This document shows positions 50,254-59,504 of a stretch of 64,000 nt of DNA, one piece after another. The stretch is from an uncultured Hyphomonas sp. GTDB taxonomy: Bacteria > Pseudomonadota > Alphaproteobacteria > Caulobacterales > Hyphomonadaceae. Location: the NCBI RefSeq assembly GCF_963678875.1, contig NZ_OY787457.1:248001-312000 (forward strand). Reading direction: 5' to 3'. Positions within the stretch are counted from its first letter, which is position 1. Every line of letters starts with the position of its first letter. The position numbers and the translations under genes are program-made. The notes beneath the pieces are model-generated. The model had not been told where the DNA came from. It saw only the letters and a program-made list of their open reading frames with translations, and made no database searches.

Positions 50254-51723
50254 TCAGAACCTGAAATAGATGAATTGCTGGTCGGCATTGTTGTATGCGC
50301 CCAGCACCACGACCGCGAGCGTTGCGGCATAGATCAGGCTGCCGCGCTGCCAGGAGGGCAGGGCCCGGTAGATGGCGCCGGATTTGGCGTGGTCCTTGTG
50401 CAGTTCCGGCGCCATCACAATGGCGATGCCAAGCAGCGCGAGAAGCAGTTCAGGCAATTGTCCCGCAGCAACCGCCCGGATTCCGGCGACGATATCGCCC
50501 CAGCCGGAGAAGAGCTGGCTCACCATGTAGCCTGCATCACCGAGCGTCTCGGCGCGAAAGAAAATGTAGGAGAAGCAGACCAGGAAGAAGGTGACCGAAA
50601 TCTTCAGGTTGCGGTACAGCTTCTTGCGTTTGGTCAGGCCTGAATTCTTGGCGAACTTGTTCCAGCGCTTCTGCGCGAGCAGGGAGACCACGATGTAGGT
50701 GCCATGCAATGCTCCCCAGACAATGAAAGTCCAGTTGGCACCGTGCCAGACGCCGCTGACCACGAAGGTCAGCATCATGCCGAGCAGGATCAGATTGTAC
50801 ATCTTCAGGCCGGTGAAGCGGCTGCGGACAAAGGGGGTGTAGATATAGTCGTTGAGCCAGGCGGTCAGCGATATATGCCAGCGTTTCCAAAAGTCCTGAA
50901 TGGAGACGGCGAAGTAGGGCCGGTTGAAGTTGGCCAGCAGCTTGATGCCGAAGACCATCGCCGCACCGAGGGCGATGTCCGTGTAGCCGCTGAAATCGCA
51001 ATAAAGCTGGAAGGCATAGAGCCAGGTGGAGAAGACGATGGAGACGCCGCTGAAGTCATGCGGTGCATCATAGACCCTGTCGACGAAGGGGGCGATCCGG
51101 TCGGCGACAACGATCTTCTTGAATGCGCCCCACAGCATAAGCTGTAGTCCGGCTGAAGCCATCGCATAGTCGAAGCCGGGCAGGGACGCCCTCAGTTGCG
51201 GCAGCAGCGTGTTGCCGCGTTCGATCGGGCCGGCAATCATTTTCGGGAAGAAAAAGACGAACGTCCCGAAGACAAGCCAATCGCGTTCGGCTTTTTCTCC
51301 GCGGAACACGTCGATCAGGTACCCGATCATCAGGAAGGTGTAGAAGGAGATGCCGAGCGGCAGGATAATGCTCAGTACCGGGATATCATAAGCCGCGCCG
51401 AACCAGCCAAATATCTCGCGGAAAGTCTCGTTGAGGAACGAGGTGTATTTGAACATGACGAGATTGCCGACGAGCCCGACGAGCGCAAGCGTCAAAAAGC
51501 CTTTCTTGCGGGACTCATCCTCGCTCCGCTCGATTGCGATGGCGACCCGATAGGTCAGACCGGCGACAGCGATCAGGTGCATCAGCATGATGGGCGAGGT
51601 GTAGCCGTAAAAGAACAGGCTGGCCGCAAGCAGGAGTGGCAGACGCATTCTGGCTGGCACAACCATGTATAAGGTTGCGACAACAGAAAAGAAGATCAGG
51701 AATTCAATAGAATTGAAAAGCAC
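50254..51723 (-). CDS. MBOAT-family O-acyltransferase (DltB/AlgI-like)
   Basis: The 489-residue membrane protein has about 11-12 helices. It has the family blocks LPLGISFYTFLMIGYLIDVFRG, FFPKMIAGPIERG, FCDFSGYTDIALG-like (YCDFSGYTDIALGAAMV), DFWKRWHISLTAWLNDYIY with a conserved His near 281, and the catalytic His near 327 in VVSGVWHGANW. MBOATs of this class transfer acyl groups from the cytoplasmic to the outer face. It is the first gene of the five-gene operon, with a 260-base AT-rich divergent promoter region upstream. Confidence 0.93.
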   Translation of the reverse strand: MLFNSIEFLIFFSVVATLYMVVPARMRLPLLLAASLFFYGYTSPIMLMHLIAVAGLTYRVAIAIERSEDESRKKGFLTLALVGLVGNLVMFKYTSFLNETFREIFGWFGAAYDIPVLSIILPLGISFYTFLMIGYLIDVFRGEKAERDWLVFGTFVFFFPKMIAGPIERGNTLLPQLRASLPGFDYAMASAGLQLMLWGAFKKIVVADRIAPFVDRVYDAPHDFSGVSIVFSTWLYAFQLYCDFSGYTDIALGAAMVFGIKLLANFNRPYFAVSIQDFWKRWHISLTAWLNDYIYTPFVRSRFTGLKMYNLILLGMMLTFVVSGVWHGANWTFIVWGALHGTYIVVSLLAQKRWNKFAKNSGLTKRKKLYRNLKISVTFFLVCFSYIFFRAETLGDAGYMVSQLFSGWGDIVAGIRAVAAGQLPELLLALLGIAIVMAPELHKDHAKSGAIYRALPSWQRGSLIYAATLAVVVLGAYNNADQQFIYFRF

Positions 51724-51983
51724 AGCCCGAATTCTTTACCAAGAGCTACATCACCAGGACCCATTAATATGTGAATTTATACAAGAAGGTAGCGGGCAAG
51801 GATAGCGATTTTGTTGCGCATGCGTAATTAATGAAGGCCAATCTGTAACGGTTTATACTTGTTTCTCTCAAAGTATTCGCTCGTGAAGGGAAAACGCGCT
51901 CTGGTTGGGTGTAATTAGTTGAGTGGCAACATATTCGTATTCTAAACAACGCCGAACCCCCTGGTCCGGAGGAGTGGTCGGAG
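51724..51983. promoter_or_regulatory. AT-rich divergent promoter region
   Basis: The gap between the MBOAT gene and the GT87-type gene is distinctly AT-rich (AATATGTGAATTTATACAAG near 51770). Plausible -10-like words lie on both strands. No specific operator was recognised. Confidence 0.4.
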
Positions 51984-53342
51984 ATGCGTTTGCCCGAGAT
52001 TGCCAAGATAAACTGGCGTTCGCCGATCATTCAGTTGATCGCGTTCCTGTTCATCAACCAGTTCCTCATCGGCGCCATCGCCTTCGTTTCGACGCCTCCG
52101 GGGCCGAATGAGGCTGGCTGGAAGTACACGTACGACCTGATGCAGGTAAAGGGAGGGGCAGACTCCTGGAATGCCATGACGGCCGCCGTGAACCATCTGG
52201 AAGAAGAGCCAGACAAGCTGCTGTACAGCACGCTGGTCTTCGAAGAGGGGACGAAATTCCAGTATCCGCCACAGTCGCTGCCGCCCTACCGGGTCGTCTC
52301 GTTCGGCGTGCATCAGGTGACCGACAATACCAATCGGGGCTTTGCGGCAATCGGAGTGGCCTGCGTGCTCATCATCGCCGGCCTGACGGCAATCATACTC
52401 GCGCAAAGCGAGAATCGCCCGGTCGGACCTTTGTATCTGCTGGCGGGACTGTTTGCCGCCGTCACATTCTATCCGTTGATCCGCGGCGTAGCGCTTGGCC
52501 AGATCCAGACCTGGATCACGCTCGCGTTTACCGCCGCCCTGCTACTGGGGATGAATGGAAGGATGCGCCTGTCGGGCGTGTTTATCGGTTTTGCCTGCTT
52601 GCTGAAGCCGCATTACGGCCTTTTCGTTTTGTGGGGCGCGTTGCGGAAGGAATGGGGCTTTTCTGTCGCGATCCTGGCGGTTTGCGCGATTGCCTCTGTC
52701 GTCTCACTCATCCTTTACGGCTTCGCCCAGCATTTCGACTATCTCCACTTCCTCTCTTTCCTTTCGCGGCACGGCGAGCCCTATTTCCCCAATCAGTCCG
52801 TCAACGGCATCCTCAACCGGCTGTATGGTCTGGCTGAGCCGGATCTCTATCCGAATCTCACCTTCCTCGGTCATTCCTTCGCGCCCTTCAATCCGGTGGT
52901 GTATGGCGGCACAATGGTGTTTGCAGTCGCCTCGCTTGGCACAGCCCTCTGGGCGAGCCGCCGAGACCTGGCGCTCAGTTTCTGCATCATGATGCTGAGC
53001 ATCACGGTTTCGTCTCCCGTTGCCTGGGAGCACCATTACGGGCTGGCCCTGCCTATCTTTGCGGTGGCCTTCGGTGCGCTGCGCGACCGCCCGTCAGCTC
53101 TGGCATGGCTGGCCGTCAGTTATGTGCTGGTGAGTCATGTCTGGCTGGTCACCAATCTTCTGGCGAATACACCCGTCAATATTGTCCAGTCCTACCTGTT
53201 CTTCGGCGCGATTATCCTGCTGGTACTTTTGCATCAGGCAGCGATCCGGAAAACCGTTCCAGGTTCGGACCCGTTTTATGACAAGGGGCTGTGGGAGCGT
53301 TTCACCCGCCGGGCACGGCCGGGAAATTCCGGAACGCAGTAG
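51984..53342 (+). CDS. GT87/DUF2029-type polyprenol-phosphate-dependent glycosyltransferase
   Basis: The 452-residue protein has about 10-12 membrane helices. It has the DUF2029 hallmarks FQYPPQSL in the first periplasmic loop, GQIQTWITLAFTAALL, ACLLKPHYGLFVLWGALR, NQSVNGILNRL and SSPVAWEHHYGLALPI. Related proteins are mannosyl- or arabinosyltransferases using lipid-linked donors on the outer face. It suits modification of an exported glycan alongside the acylation operon. GGAGGAG lies upstream of the ATG at 51984. Confidence 0.86.
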   Translation: MRLPEIAKINWRSPIIQLIAFLFINQFLIGAIAFVSTPPGPNEAGWKYTYDLMQVKGGADSWNAMTAAVNHLEEEPDKLLYSTLVFEEGTKFQYPPQSLPPYRVVSFGVHQVTDNTNRGFAAIGVACVLIIAGLTAIILAQSENRPVGPLYLLAGLFAAVTFYPLIRGVALGQIQTWITLAFTAALLLGMNGRMRLSGVFIGFACLLKPHYGLFVLWGALRKEWGFSVAILAVCAIASVVSLILYGFAQHFDYLHFLSFLSRHGEPYFPNQSVNGILNRLYGLAEPDLYPNLTFLGHSFAPFNPVVYGGTMVFAVASLGTALWASRRDLALSFCIMMLSITVSSPVAWEHHYGLALPIFAVAFGALRDRPSALAWLAVSYVLVSHVWLVTNLLANTPVNIVQSYLFFGAIILLVLLHQAAIRKTVPGSDPFYDKGLWERFTRRARPGNSGTQ

Positions 53343-53365
53343 AGGGACAGCGCCCCGTTACGCAC

Positions 53366-53800
53366 TCAGGTGGAGTTACCCGGGCGGCCGGGCTTCTCAT
53401 GCGGTGAGAAGGTCACGTGCCGGTGGCCGATATAATTGACCACGGCTGCAACAGCGATACCGCCTGCATGGGCAAAGGCTTCGACAAAGTGCATCCAGGC
53501 GGCTGGCCAGGGCGGCAGTTCCCGCAGCGCAACTGCCACGATGACCGTCACAATGGCGCCGACAAGGTTCACCCCAATGAAGTCCACCGTCTGCCGCCAG
53601 ACCGGCCGCGGGGAGGGGCCGAATACGAAATGCTTGTAGGTGAAGAAGCCGAAGACCATGCCGATGGCCGTCGCCAGCACCACAGCCACGCTGAAAGGCA
53701 TGACGGTAGAGAGCGGAAAGCGGATCAGCCAGGTAAGCGCGGCCGCCGTCCCGCCCGCGAGCAGGAAGCGAATCCGAGAGTCGTTCAATAGTCGTTTCAC
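53366..53800 (-). CDS. GtrA-family membrane protein
   Basis: The 144-residue protein has four hydrophobic helices and the GtrA pattern FLLAGGTAAALTWLIRF, then FFTYKHFVF and AAVVNYIGHRHVTF. GtrA proteins are thought to flip or help use polyprenyl-phosphate sugars. The GTG at 53800 is chosen because it overlaps the stop of the HAD-UbiA gene (GTGA) and starts right at the conserved region. Longer readings enter the upstream gene. Coupling suggests a joint lipid-sugar pathway. Confidence 0.85.
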   Translation of the reverse strand: MKRLLNDSRIRFLLAGGTAAALTWLIRFPLSTVMPFSVAVVLATAIGMVFGFFTYKHFVFGPSPRPVWRQTVDFIGVNLVGAIVTVIVAVALRELPPWPAAWMHFVEAFAHAGGIAVAAVVNYIGHRHVTFSPHEKPGRPGNST

Positions 53801-55314
53801 AGGAATGGAAATCCGAACCAGGCAAACAGGAAACATATGCCGGCAGCAGCAAGCGCCGCCTGACATTGGTGGTCTTTGACAGCAAAGACAACCGGATCAT
53901 CATCCAGTTCGTCGCGTTGGCAAACCGACCAGATCCGTCCGACGATGATGAAGATCAATGGCGGGAAGCCCCAGAGCCATTCGCCATCGCCCTTGAAGCT
54001 GAGTCGGAAAGCGTCCGAAGAGATGTACAGGACCATGATCACAACCGCCGCGATTCCGGAGGAGATGCCAGCCGACAGGACCAGCGGCAGGTCTTCCGGC
54101 CGGTAGCCGCGGCCATTGATGACCTTGCCGCCACGGGCCAGCACGCGGGCGATCTCCGTATGCCGCTTGGCGAGGGCGAGCGAGAGGAAGAAGAACATCG
54201 AAAACACGAAGAGCCAGGGCGAGGGCTGCGCGTGGACCGCAACCGTGCCGACGGCGAGGCGAAGGGTGAACAGGGACGCCAGCGCCAGCGCATCATGGAT
54301 GATGATACGCTTGAGGTAGAAGGAGTAGGTGAGCGTCAGCACCAGGTAGATACCGACTGCCATCGCCGTCGTCAGGCCAGCCGCAAAGGCCAGCGCGAAA
54401 CCGGCGACCAGGCCGACCGGCACCATGGCGATCCCAACCCCCAGGGGGAGGTCCCCGCTTGCAAGCGGGCGCTTGCGCTTCGACCAGTGGAGCCGGTCAT
54501 CCCGGATATCCCAGGCGTCATTGACGATATAGGTGGCCGAAGCAACCAGGCCGAGCGCGAGGAAAGCAAGAACAAGAGCCGGCCAGGCGGCAGGATCGAA
54601 GATCCGGCCCGACAGGACAGCGGGCACGAAGATCAGAACGTTCTTCATCCATTGGTGAGGGCGCATGGACTTGACCAGCGCCCGTGCAATCGGCTTCGGG
54701 CGCGGCAGGACGTCCGTCACATTGGCGGTCGCTTTTGCCCGGCGCAGCGTGGACTTTGAGGCGTTCACGACGATCGCGTTCCGCGCAGCCTGCCAGACAG
54801 GCAGGTCAGCCCTGCTGTCGCCGGCATAATCAAAACCTTGCGGGAAAAGCTGGGTGAGGCGTTCGGCTTTCGCCTTGCCCTTCAGGTTATTCGTGCCGTC
54901 AGACGCGTAAACCGCGACCGGTTCTTCAAGGCGTGCTGCGGTCTGTTCCGCAATGCGCTGGTCCGTTGCGGTGGCAATGACGACCTTCCGCCCGCGCCCG
55001 GACGCGTCCTTGATCATCGCGACGACTTCCTCGTTGAGCGGAAGGGTTTCGCACTCAAGATTGACGGTCTCGGCAAGGCGCTGCTTCAGATAGGCGCGGC
55101 CCTTCATGAACCATGCGGCGATGCTCAGCAGCTTGAGAGGTTTCTGCTTCAGCAAGGCAAGCGCCATCTCGTACAGCGTGTCGGTGCGAACGAGCGTATC
55201 GTCGAGATCGACCACCAGAGGAATGGAATGCTCCGCAGCAGCGGTCACAGCCGGATCATTGCCGGGTTGCAGGGGATTCGAGCCCGCGGCAGTCGAAGGG
55301 GTGGCAGAAGTCAT
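53797..55314 (-). CDS. HAD phosphatase - UbiA prenyltransferase fusion (DPPR-synthase-like)
   Basis: The 505-residue protein starts with a HAD domain (D36-L-D38-DT motif in VVDLDDTLVRTD, IATATDQR, then DYAGDSRADLPVW). A UbiA-type membrane prenyltransferase begins near 215 (SMRPHQWMKNVLIF). Its Asp motif is YIVNDAWDIRDDRLHWSKRKRPLASG-like, characteristic of decaprenyl-phosphate phosphoribose synthases. The fusion could make polyprenyl-P-phosphopentose and remove the 5-phosphate. The exact sugar is an inference. It is coupled to the GtrA gene. Confidence 0.87.
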   Translation of the reverse strand: MTSATPSTAAGSNPLQPGNDPAVTAAAEHSIPLVVDLDDTLVRTDTLYEMALALLKQKPLKLLSIAAWFMKGRAYLKQRLAETVNLECETLPLNEEVVAMIKDASGRGRKVVIATATDQRIAEQTAARLEEPVAVYASDGTNNLKGKAKAERLTQLFPQGFDYAGDSRADLPVWQAARNAIVVNASKSTLRRAKATANVTDVLPRPKPIARALVKSMRPHQWMKNVLIFVPAVLSGRIFDPAAWPALVLAFLALGLVASATYIVNDAWDIRDDRLHWSKRKRPLASGDLPLGVGIAMVPVGLVAGFALAFAAGLTTAMAVGIYLVLTLTYSFYLKRIIIHDALALASLFTLRLAVGTVAVHAQPSPWLFVFSMFFFLSLALAKRHTEIARVLARGGKVINGRGYRPEDLPLVLSAGISSGIAAVVIMVLYISSDAFRLSFKGDGEWLWGFPPLIFIIVGRIWSVCQRDELDDDPVVFAVKDHQCQAALAAAGICFLFAWFGFPFL

Positions 55315-55787
55315 CGATCCGTCTCTACACTGGGGGTGGCGGCGATAAAGGGGAGGGTATGGCGCGGGTGTTTACGGTCTCTGCCGTGCCAATTTCTGCT
55401 CGCAAATTGTTCGCGCATTCGATTGTCCCCTGTCCAGGCTTCGTCCGGGCAGCATGCCCGTGGCGGAGCCGGGATACTCACCTTCAATGGCGTCTGATTA
55501 AGCAATTCGCGTGCCAGGGCTGTCTGCCCGGAAAGACGGATTTTCTGACATACCAACGCGATTCAGGCGCTTGTTTGTGCCAACGCCTTTCAACTCAAAC
55601 AGAAATTGTTGTCCGAAATTATGCAATTTCCGGAGATGAGGCGTCAGCCAGCAGCCGCTGCGTAGTTTCTGCCGTTTTCGGCGGGCCTCACTGGCATTGT
55701 TCGTGCATTGTTTGCGGCAGTTCGGCAAACGCCGTTAAAAGCCAATTATTGAGAGAAGACATAGGGTCTTCAGGGGGAGCGGGCGGG
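55315..55787. other. Gap between divergent glycan genes
   Basis: About 470 bases with an open frame running into the next gene but with Cys-rich, unconserved-looking translation and no ribosome site until GGGGGAGC before 55788. I see no gene, RNA or clear repeat in it. It probably holds the divergent promoters. Confidence 0.4.
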
Positions 55788-57407
55788 ATGTTCAGTTCAG
55801 TACGGGCCGTACTTAAAGCACGGCGGGAAGAGATTCTGGTCTGCGCCCTCCCTCTGCTGTTGTGGGCCTTGCTCCTGCCGCACACCTTCTCCCATGATCT
55901 TTGGACCTATTCGTGGGACAGCGCGCCTTATGTTGAAACCGCGATCCGGCTGCATGGCGGGGAGGGATTCAGCCACCGCGTCATCCACGGCCTCGGCCCG
56001 GATATCTGGGAGCCTCTGACGCTGTGGCCGCCCGGCTATTCCCTGATGATCGCAGCGGTGATGTGCTTCGGCGTATCGGCGCCATTGGCGGGCCTGATCG
56101 TGTCGGTTGCCGCCGCTGGCGCGAGCCTTGTTCTCCTTTCGCTGATCTGCCTTCGTTTCATGAACTGGATGGTTGCGGTGCCACTGGTCAGCGTGATTGC
56201 GGTCTCGCCGGGTTTCCAGATGATCAGCGCGCAATGTCTCAGCGACAGCGCCTTTTATATGTGGGTGCTTGCCTCGGTGTACTGCATCGTGGCGTGGAGC
56301 CGGACGGAGACCGGTTGGCGCTGGCTGCTGGCGGCGGGTATATTTGCAGGTGCGGCCTGGCTGACACGGAACGCTGCCTTGTCGCTGCTGGCGGCGACCA
56401 TGGGGTTTTTCATCATACACCTCGCCTGGCGGAAGTGGCGCGAAGTTGTGCGCGCAGCAGCCATCTGGGGCGCCGGTTTCTCCATTTGCGCGGTGCCGCT
56501 GATCGTCCGGAACCTTGTCGCGTTCGGTGAAATAAATCCCTATGACATGCCGCCTTCGGACATTTCCTTTGGCCAGAACCTGAAGCAGGCAATCCACGTC
56601 GTCGCGAGGGACCTTACAACTTTCGAATTTGCCGGGGCGGTGGCCGCGCGTCTTGCCATCCCGCTCATCATCCTCACCGTCTGTGCCGCCGCGTTCTTGC
56701 TGTGGCGCTGGAAGCGTCGGGGCGGCCATCTTTTGCAGCTGCTGCAGCACCGCCGTGTTGAGCTGTTCATTCTCGGTTATGCGGGGCTCTATGCGGCCAT
56801 CATTGTCATTGCGCGGACCCGGTATCGCTGGGGCGAAGTGATCTCAACCCGCTACATGGTCCAGATCGACTGGCCCTTGCTGGTGCTTCTCGCGGTTCTT
56901 GCGGGCGTGGTGCTGCAACTCTTCCGAATGAATGCGATGCGGCAGAACCTGGCGATCGCGGCCGGTTTCGTGCTGCTTATGGCACTGAATTTCCGCGAGC
57001 AATTGCCGCGTCTGACGACGCCCGCGCCTGCGGCCGCCAGCTCCCCGCTGGGAGGGACGATGACCCCGGAAGCCTGCGCCTATCTTGAACGCGAAGTGGG
57101 GGCAGAGCAGATCCTGATCGCTCAGCGTGCGGATATCTTGCGCATTCACTGCGGCATGAATGCAAGAGCGATCCCGCCGACGGCAGAACGAAGTGACAGC
57201 CTGCGCCGTCCGCTCGACCCGGTTGCGTTTGATGCTGCCCTGAAATCCGGCCTGCTCTGGGGCATTGTGGTCAATGACCGTGACGCAGCGCTTCGCGGTG
57301 ACTTCGGTCCGGTCTTGCGGGATGCTTTCGAAGACCCTGCGCCGGGCTTCCAGCTTGTCGTGGAAGGGGATGGCGTTTTCATCCTGCGCTATGTCGGGAA
57401 CAGCTGA
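55788..57407 (+). CDS. Membrane glycosyltransferase (GT39/ArnT-like), paralogue A
   Basis: The 539-residue protein has about 10-12 membrane helices and the GT-C plan. The first periplasmic loop has YSWDSAPYVETAIRLHGGEG, then WEPLTLWPPGYSLMI, AAWLTRNAALSLLAAT, VPLIVRNLVAFGEIN and RTRYRWGEVISTRYMVQIDW. A soluble C-terminal region follows. It is clearly paralogous to the protein encoded convergently at 57450-59093. It probably adds a sugar from a polyprenyl-phosphate donor on the periplasmic side. The ATG at 55788 is chosen for the ribosome site and for alignment with its paralogue. Confidence 0.8.
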   Translation: MFSSVRAVLKARREEILVCALPLLLWALLLPHTFSHDLWTYSWDSAPYVETAIRLHGGEGFSHRVIHGLGPDIWEPLTLWPPGYSLMIAAVMCFGVSAPLAGLIVSVAAAGASLVLLSLICLRFMNWMVAVPLVSVIAVSPGFQMISAQCLSDSAFYMWVLASVYCIVAWSRTETGWRWLLAAGIFAGAAWLTRNAALSLLAATMGFFIIHLAWRKWREVVRAAAIWGAGFSICAVPLIVRNLVAFGEINPYDMPPSDISFGQNLKQAIHVVARDLTTFEFAGAVAARLAIPLIILTVCAAAFLLWRWKRRGGHLLQLLQHRRVELFILGYAGLYAAIIVIARTRYRWGEVISTRYMVQIDWPLLVLLAVLAGVVLQLFRMNAMRQNLAIAAGFVLLMALNFREQLPRLTTPAPAAASSPLGGTMTPEACAYLEREVGAEQILIAQRADILRIHCGMNARAIPPTAERSDSLRRPLDPVAFDAALKSGLLWGIVVNDRDAALRGDFGPVLRDAFEDPAPGFQLVVEGDGVFILRYVGNS

Positions 57408-57449
57408 CCCTGTTGAACATGGCGCTTCGCATCCCGTTGGGAGCAGGCG

Positions 57450-59093
57450 TCAGGGGGCGCCGTCACCGACATATTCAAGAATGATCGCCGGACTGTCGCG
57501 CTCGACCTGGCGGAAGCCCGGCTGGTCGTTCGGATGCTCCACCATATCCTGAAATTCCGGGCCCAGTCCGCCGCGTTTCGCCAATTCGACATCCTCGATC
57601 ACGATGCCCCACAGGAAGCCGTTTTCGCCCTCACGCCGAAGGTCTTCGCGGGTTATGGGATCGAGCTTGTAATACTGGGCCACAGGCGGAATCTTTCGGG
57701 CGTTGACGTCGCAGAAAGTCCGCAGGATTTCCGCTCGCGTCGACAGCACGATGGCGTCCGGACCGACATGCGTGTTCAGATAGGTGCAGGCTGCGGGGCC
57801 AACCCGGCGCTCCATTGTGTCGACACGGTCGGCGGGGCGGGAGGCATAATGGGCCGTGTCATAGGTCTGCAGCAGGGCGACCGCGACCGCAGCACCGGCC
57901 ACGAGGGTCTGCGCGCGTTGCCGGATCAGTGCCAGCCCGCCAATCGCAAGGCATAGCCAGAGCGCCCAATAGACCTGGAACATGTGACGGGGGTCAATTT
58001 CCTCGCCCCAGCGATAGCGGGACCGGGCAATGATGACGATGGCCGAATAGGCGGCGGCGTAGGCCAGCAGCAGGATGGGCAGGCGGTAGCGCTCCACAAG
58101 TCCCGGAATTGCGCCGAAAACAGCTGCCCGCCGGCCCGGACGCCGCAGCTGCCACCAGGCGAGCGCCGCGCCTATGGCCGCCAGCAGGACCGCAACGATC
58201 ACGAGATTGGCTGAAACGCCAATTGCGACAAAGTCCAGCGTCGTCATGTCCCGGACAATCACGTAAGCCGCGCGCCGGACATTATAGAAGAACGACAGTT
58301 CCGACGGCGGCATATAGTAGGCGTTTATCTGGCCGAACACGATCAGGTTGTGCACGATCAGCGGGACGGCACAGATCACGGCACCTGCTGTCCAAACGAG
58401 CCCGATGGAAATGACGCGCCGCAACGGCATCCAGTAGAGATGGATCAGGAAGAAAACGCCCGTCGCCGCGACGAGAGCGAGTCCGGTGTTGCGGGTCACC
58501 CAGGCAGCGCCAGCGAACAGCCCCGCAGCAAACAGCCAGCGCCACGATTGTTTTTCCGACGTGGTCCAGAATACGATTCCGGCAACTGAGGCGAGCACCA
58601 GCATGAGGTAAGACGTGTCGCTCATGCATTGGACGCTGACCTTCTGGAAGGCCACCGAGACGGCGACAGCAACCGTCAGCGGCAGGGCGATTTTCCAGTT
58701 CAGCAACCGGCCGGCGATCAGGCCGAGCAGCACGATGCTGATCGCTCCATTCGCACCGGCGACGATCAGGCAGGCGGTCTTCGCGGATACGCCAAACATC
58801 ATGATGAAGGAGATGAGAAGGGAGTAGCCTGGAGGCCACCAACTCATCGGTTCCCAGATATCGTGGCCGAGCCCGTCGATCACGCGCTGAGCGCAGCCGC
58901 GCCCGGCGTGCAGGCTGTTGGCCGCCTCGATGTAGGCGGCGCTGTCCCATGAGTAGATCCACGGCGCGGCCCGCTGGACGTGCGGCAGGAACAGAGCCCA
59001 GACGCCGAGCGAAACGAGGATGATGGCAATCTGCGCCCATGCCGGGTTGCGCGCATTGAATTGCGCCAGATTTATTCGGCCGCTGTTTCCCAT
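57450..59093 (-). CDS. Membrane glycosyltransferase (GT39/ArnT-like), paralogue B
   Basis: The 547-residue paralogue of the preceding gene has YSWDSAAYIEAANSLHAGRG, WEPMSWWPPGYSLLISF, AAWVTRNTGLALVAAT, VPLIVHNLIVFGQIN, RSRYRWGEEIDPRHMF and a soluble C-terminal domain with TYLNTHVGPDAIVL. The two genes face each other with 42 bases between stops. GT-C transferases of this kind use lipid-linked sugars. Acceptor unknown. Confidence 0.82.
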   Translation of the reverse strand: MGNSGRINLAQFNARNPAWAQIAIILVSLGVWALFLPHVQRAAPWIYSWDSAAYIEAANSLHAGRGCAQRVIDGLGHDIWEPMSWWPPGYSLLISFIMMFGVSAKTACLIVAGANGAISIVLLGLIAGRLLNWKIALPLTVAVAVSVAFQKVSVQCMSDTSYLMLVLASVAGIVFWTTSEKQSWRWLFAAGLFAGAAWVTRNTGLALVAATGVFFLIHLYWMPLRRVISIGLVWTAGAVICAVPLIVHNLIVFGQINAYYMPPSELSFFYNVRRAAYVIVRDMTTLDFVAIGVSANLVIVAVLLAAIGAALAWWQLRRPGRRAAVFGAIPGLVERYRLPILLLAYAAAYSAIVIIARSRYRWGEEIDPRHMFQVYWALWLCLAIGGLALIRQRAQTLVAGAAVAVALLQTYDTAHYASRPADRVDTMERRVGPAACTYLNTHVGPDAIVLSTRAEILRTFCDVNARKIPPVAQYYKLDPITREDLRREGENGFLWGIVIEDVELAKRGGLGPEFQDMVEHPNDQPGFRQVERDSPAIILEYVGDGAP

Positions 59094-59504
59094 CTGCCGC
59101 TCCCCACAAACGCTGCGCGGTCTGGATGAACGGTTACGCGGACCGGGCCCTGACCTTGATGTACTGGGCTTCCCTTAGGGGCTTATTCTCAAATGCGTCA
59201 AGCCGCGCGGAATAACGGATCTGGCCCAAGGGCCCCGGCGCAGAACCGATGCGGAGCATTCAATTTTACCGGAATTGAAGGATCTTGTGTTGCCTGTCTG
59301 CGACGGGATGTTCAGCTATCGTGATTGGCGGGTGTTCCATTCTCTTACACCTTATGCGTGTATTCCATATCAATGCGGGGCCAGCCGGGCATATTGTTCC
59401 GCTTTGGGGGAGATTGCCGGATTTCTTATGGTGCGGGAGTTGCTTAAGAAAAGGCACGTACACAACGGTGTGTAATATCGTGACTGACCGAATTTGAGGG
59501 ACAC
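59094..59504. other. Gap between divergent glycan genes
   Basis: About 410 bases. Several short overlapping frames exist (for example around 59275-59497) but none has a ribosome site or protein-like conservation signal I trust. The region just before 59505 (TTTGAGGGACAC) holds the ribosome site of the epimerase operon. Confidence 0.4.

Noticed and set aside
55359..55787. N-terminal extension of the GT-C paralogue A
   Set aside because: The 143 extra residues are Cys/Ser-rich, lack a ribosome site and have no counterpart in paralogue B, which aligns from the start at 55788.
59275..59497. Short ORFs in the gap before the epimerase operon
   Set aside because: Several overlapping frames compete, none with a ribosome site or recognisable sequence.
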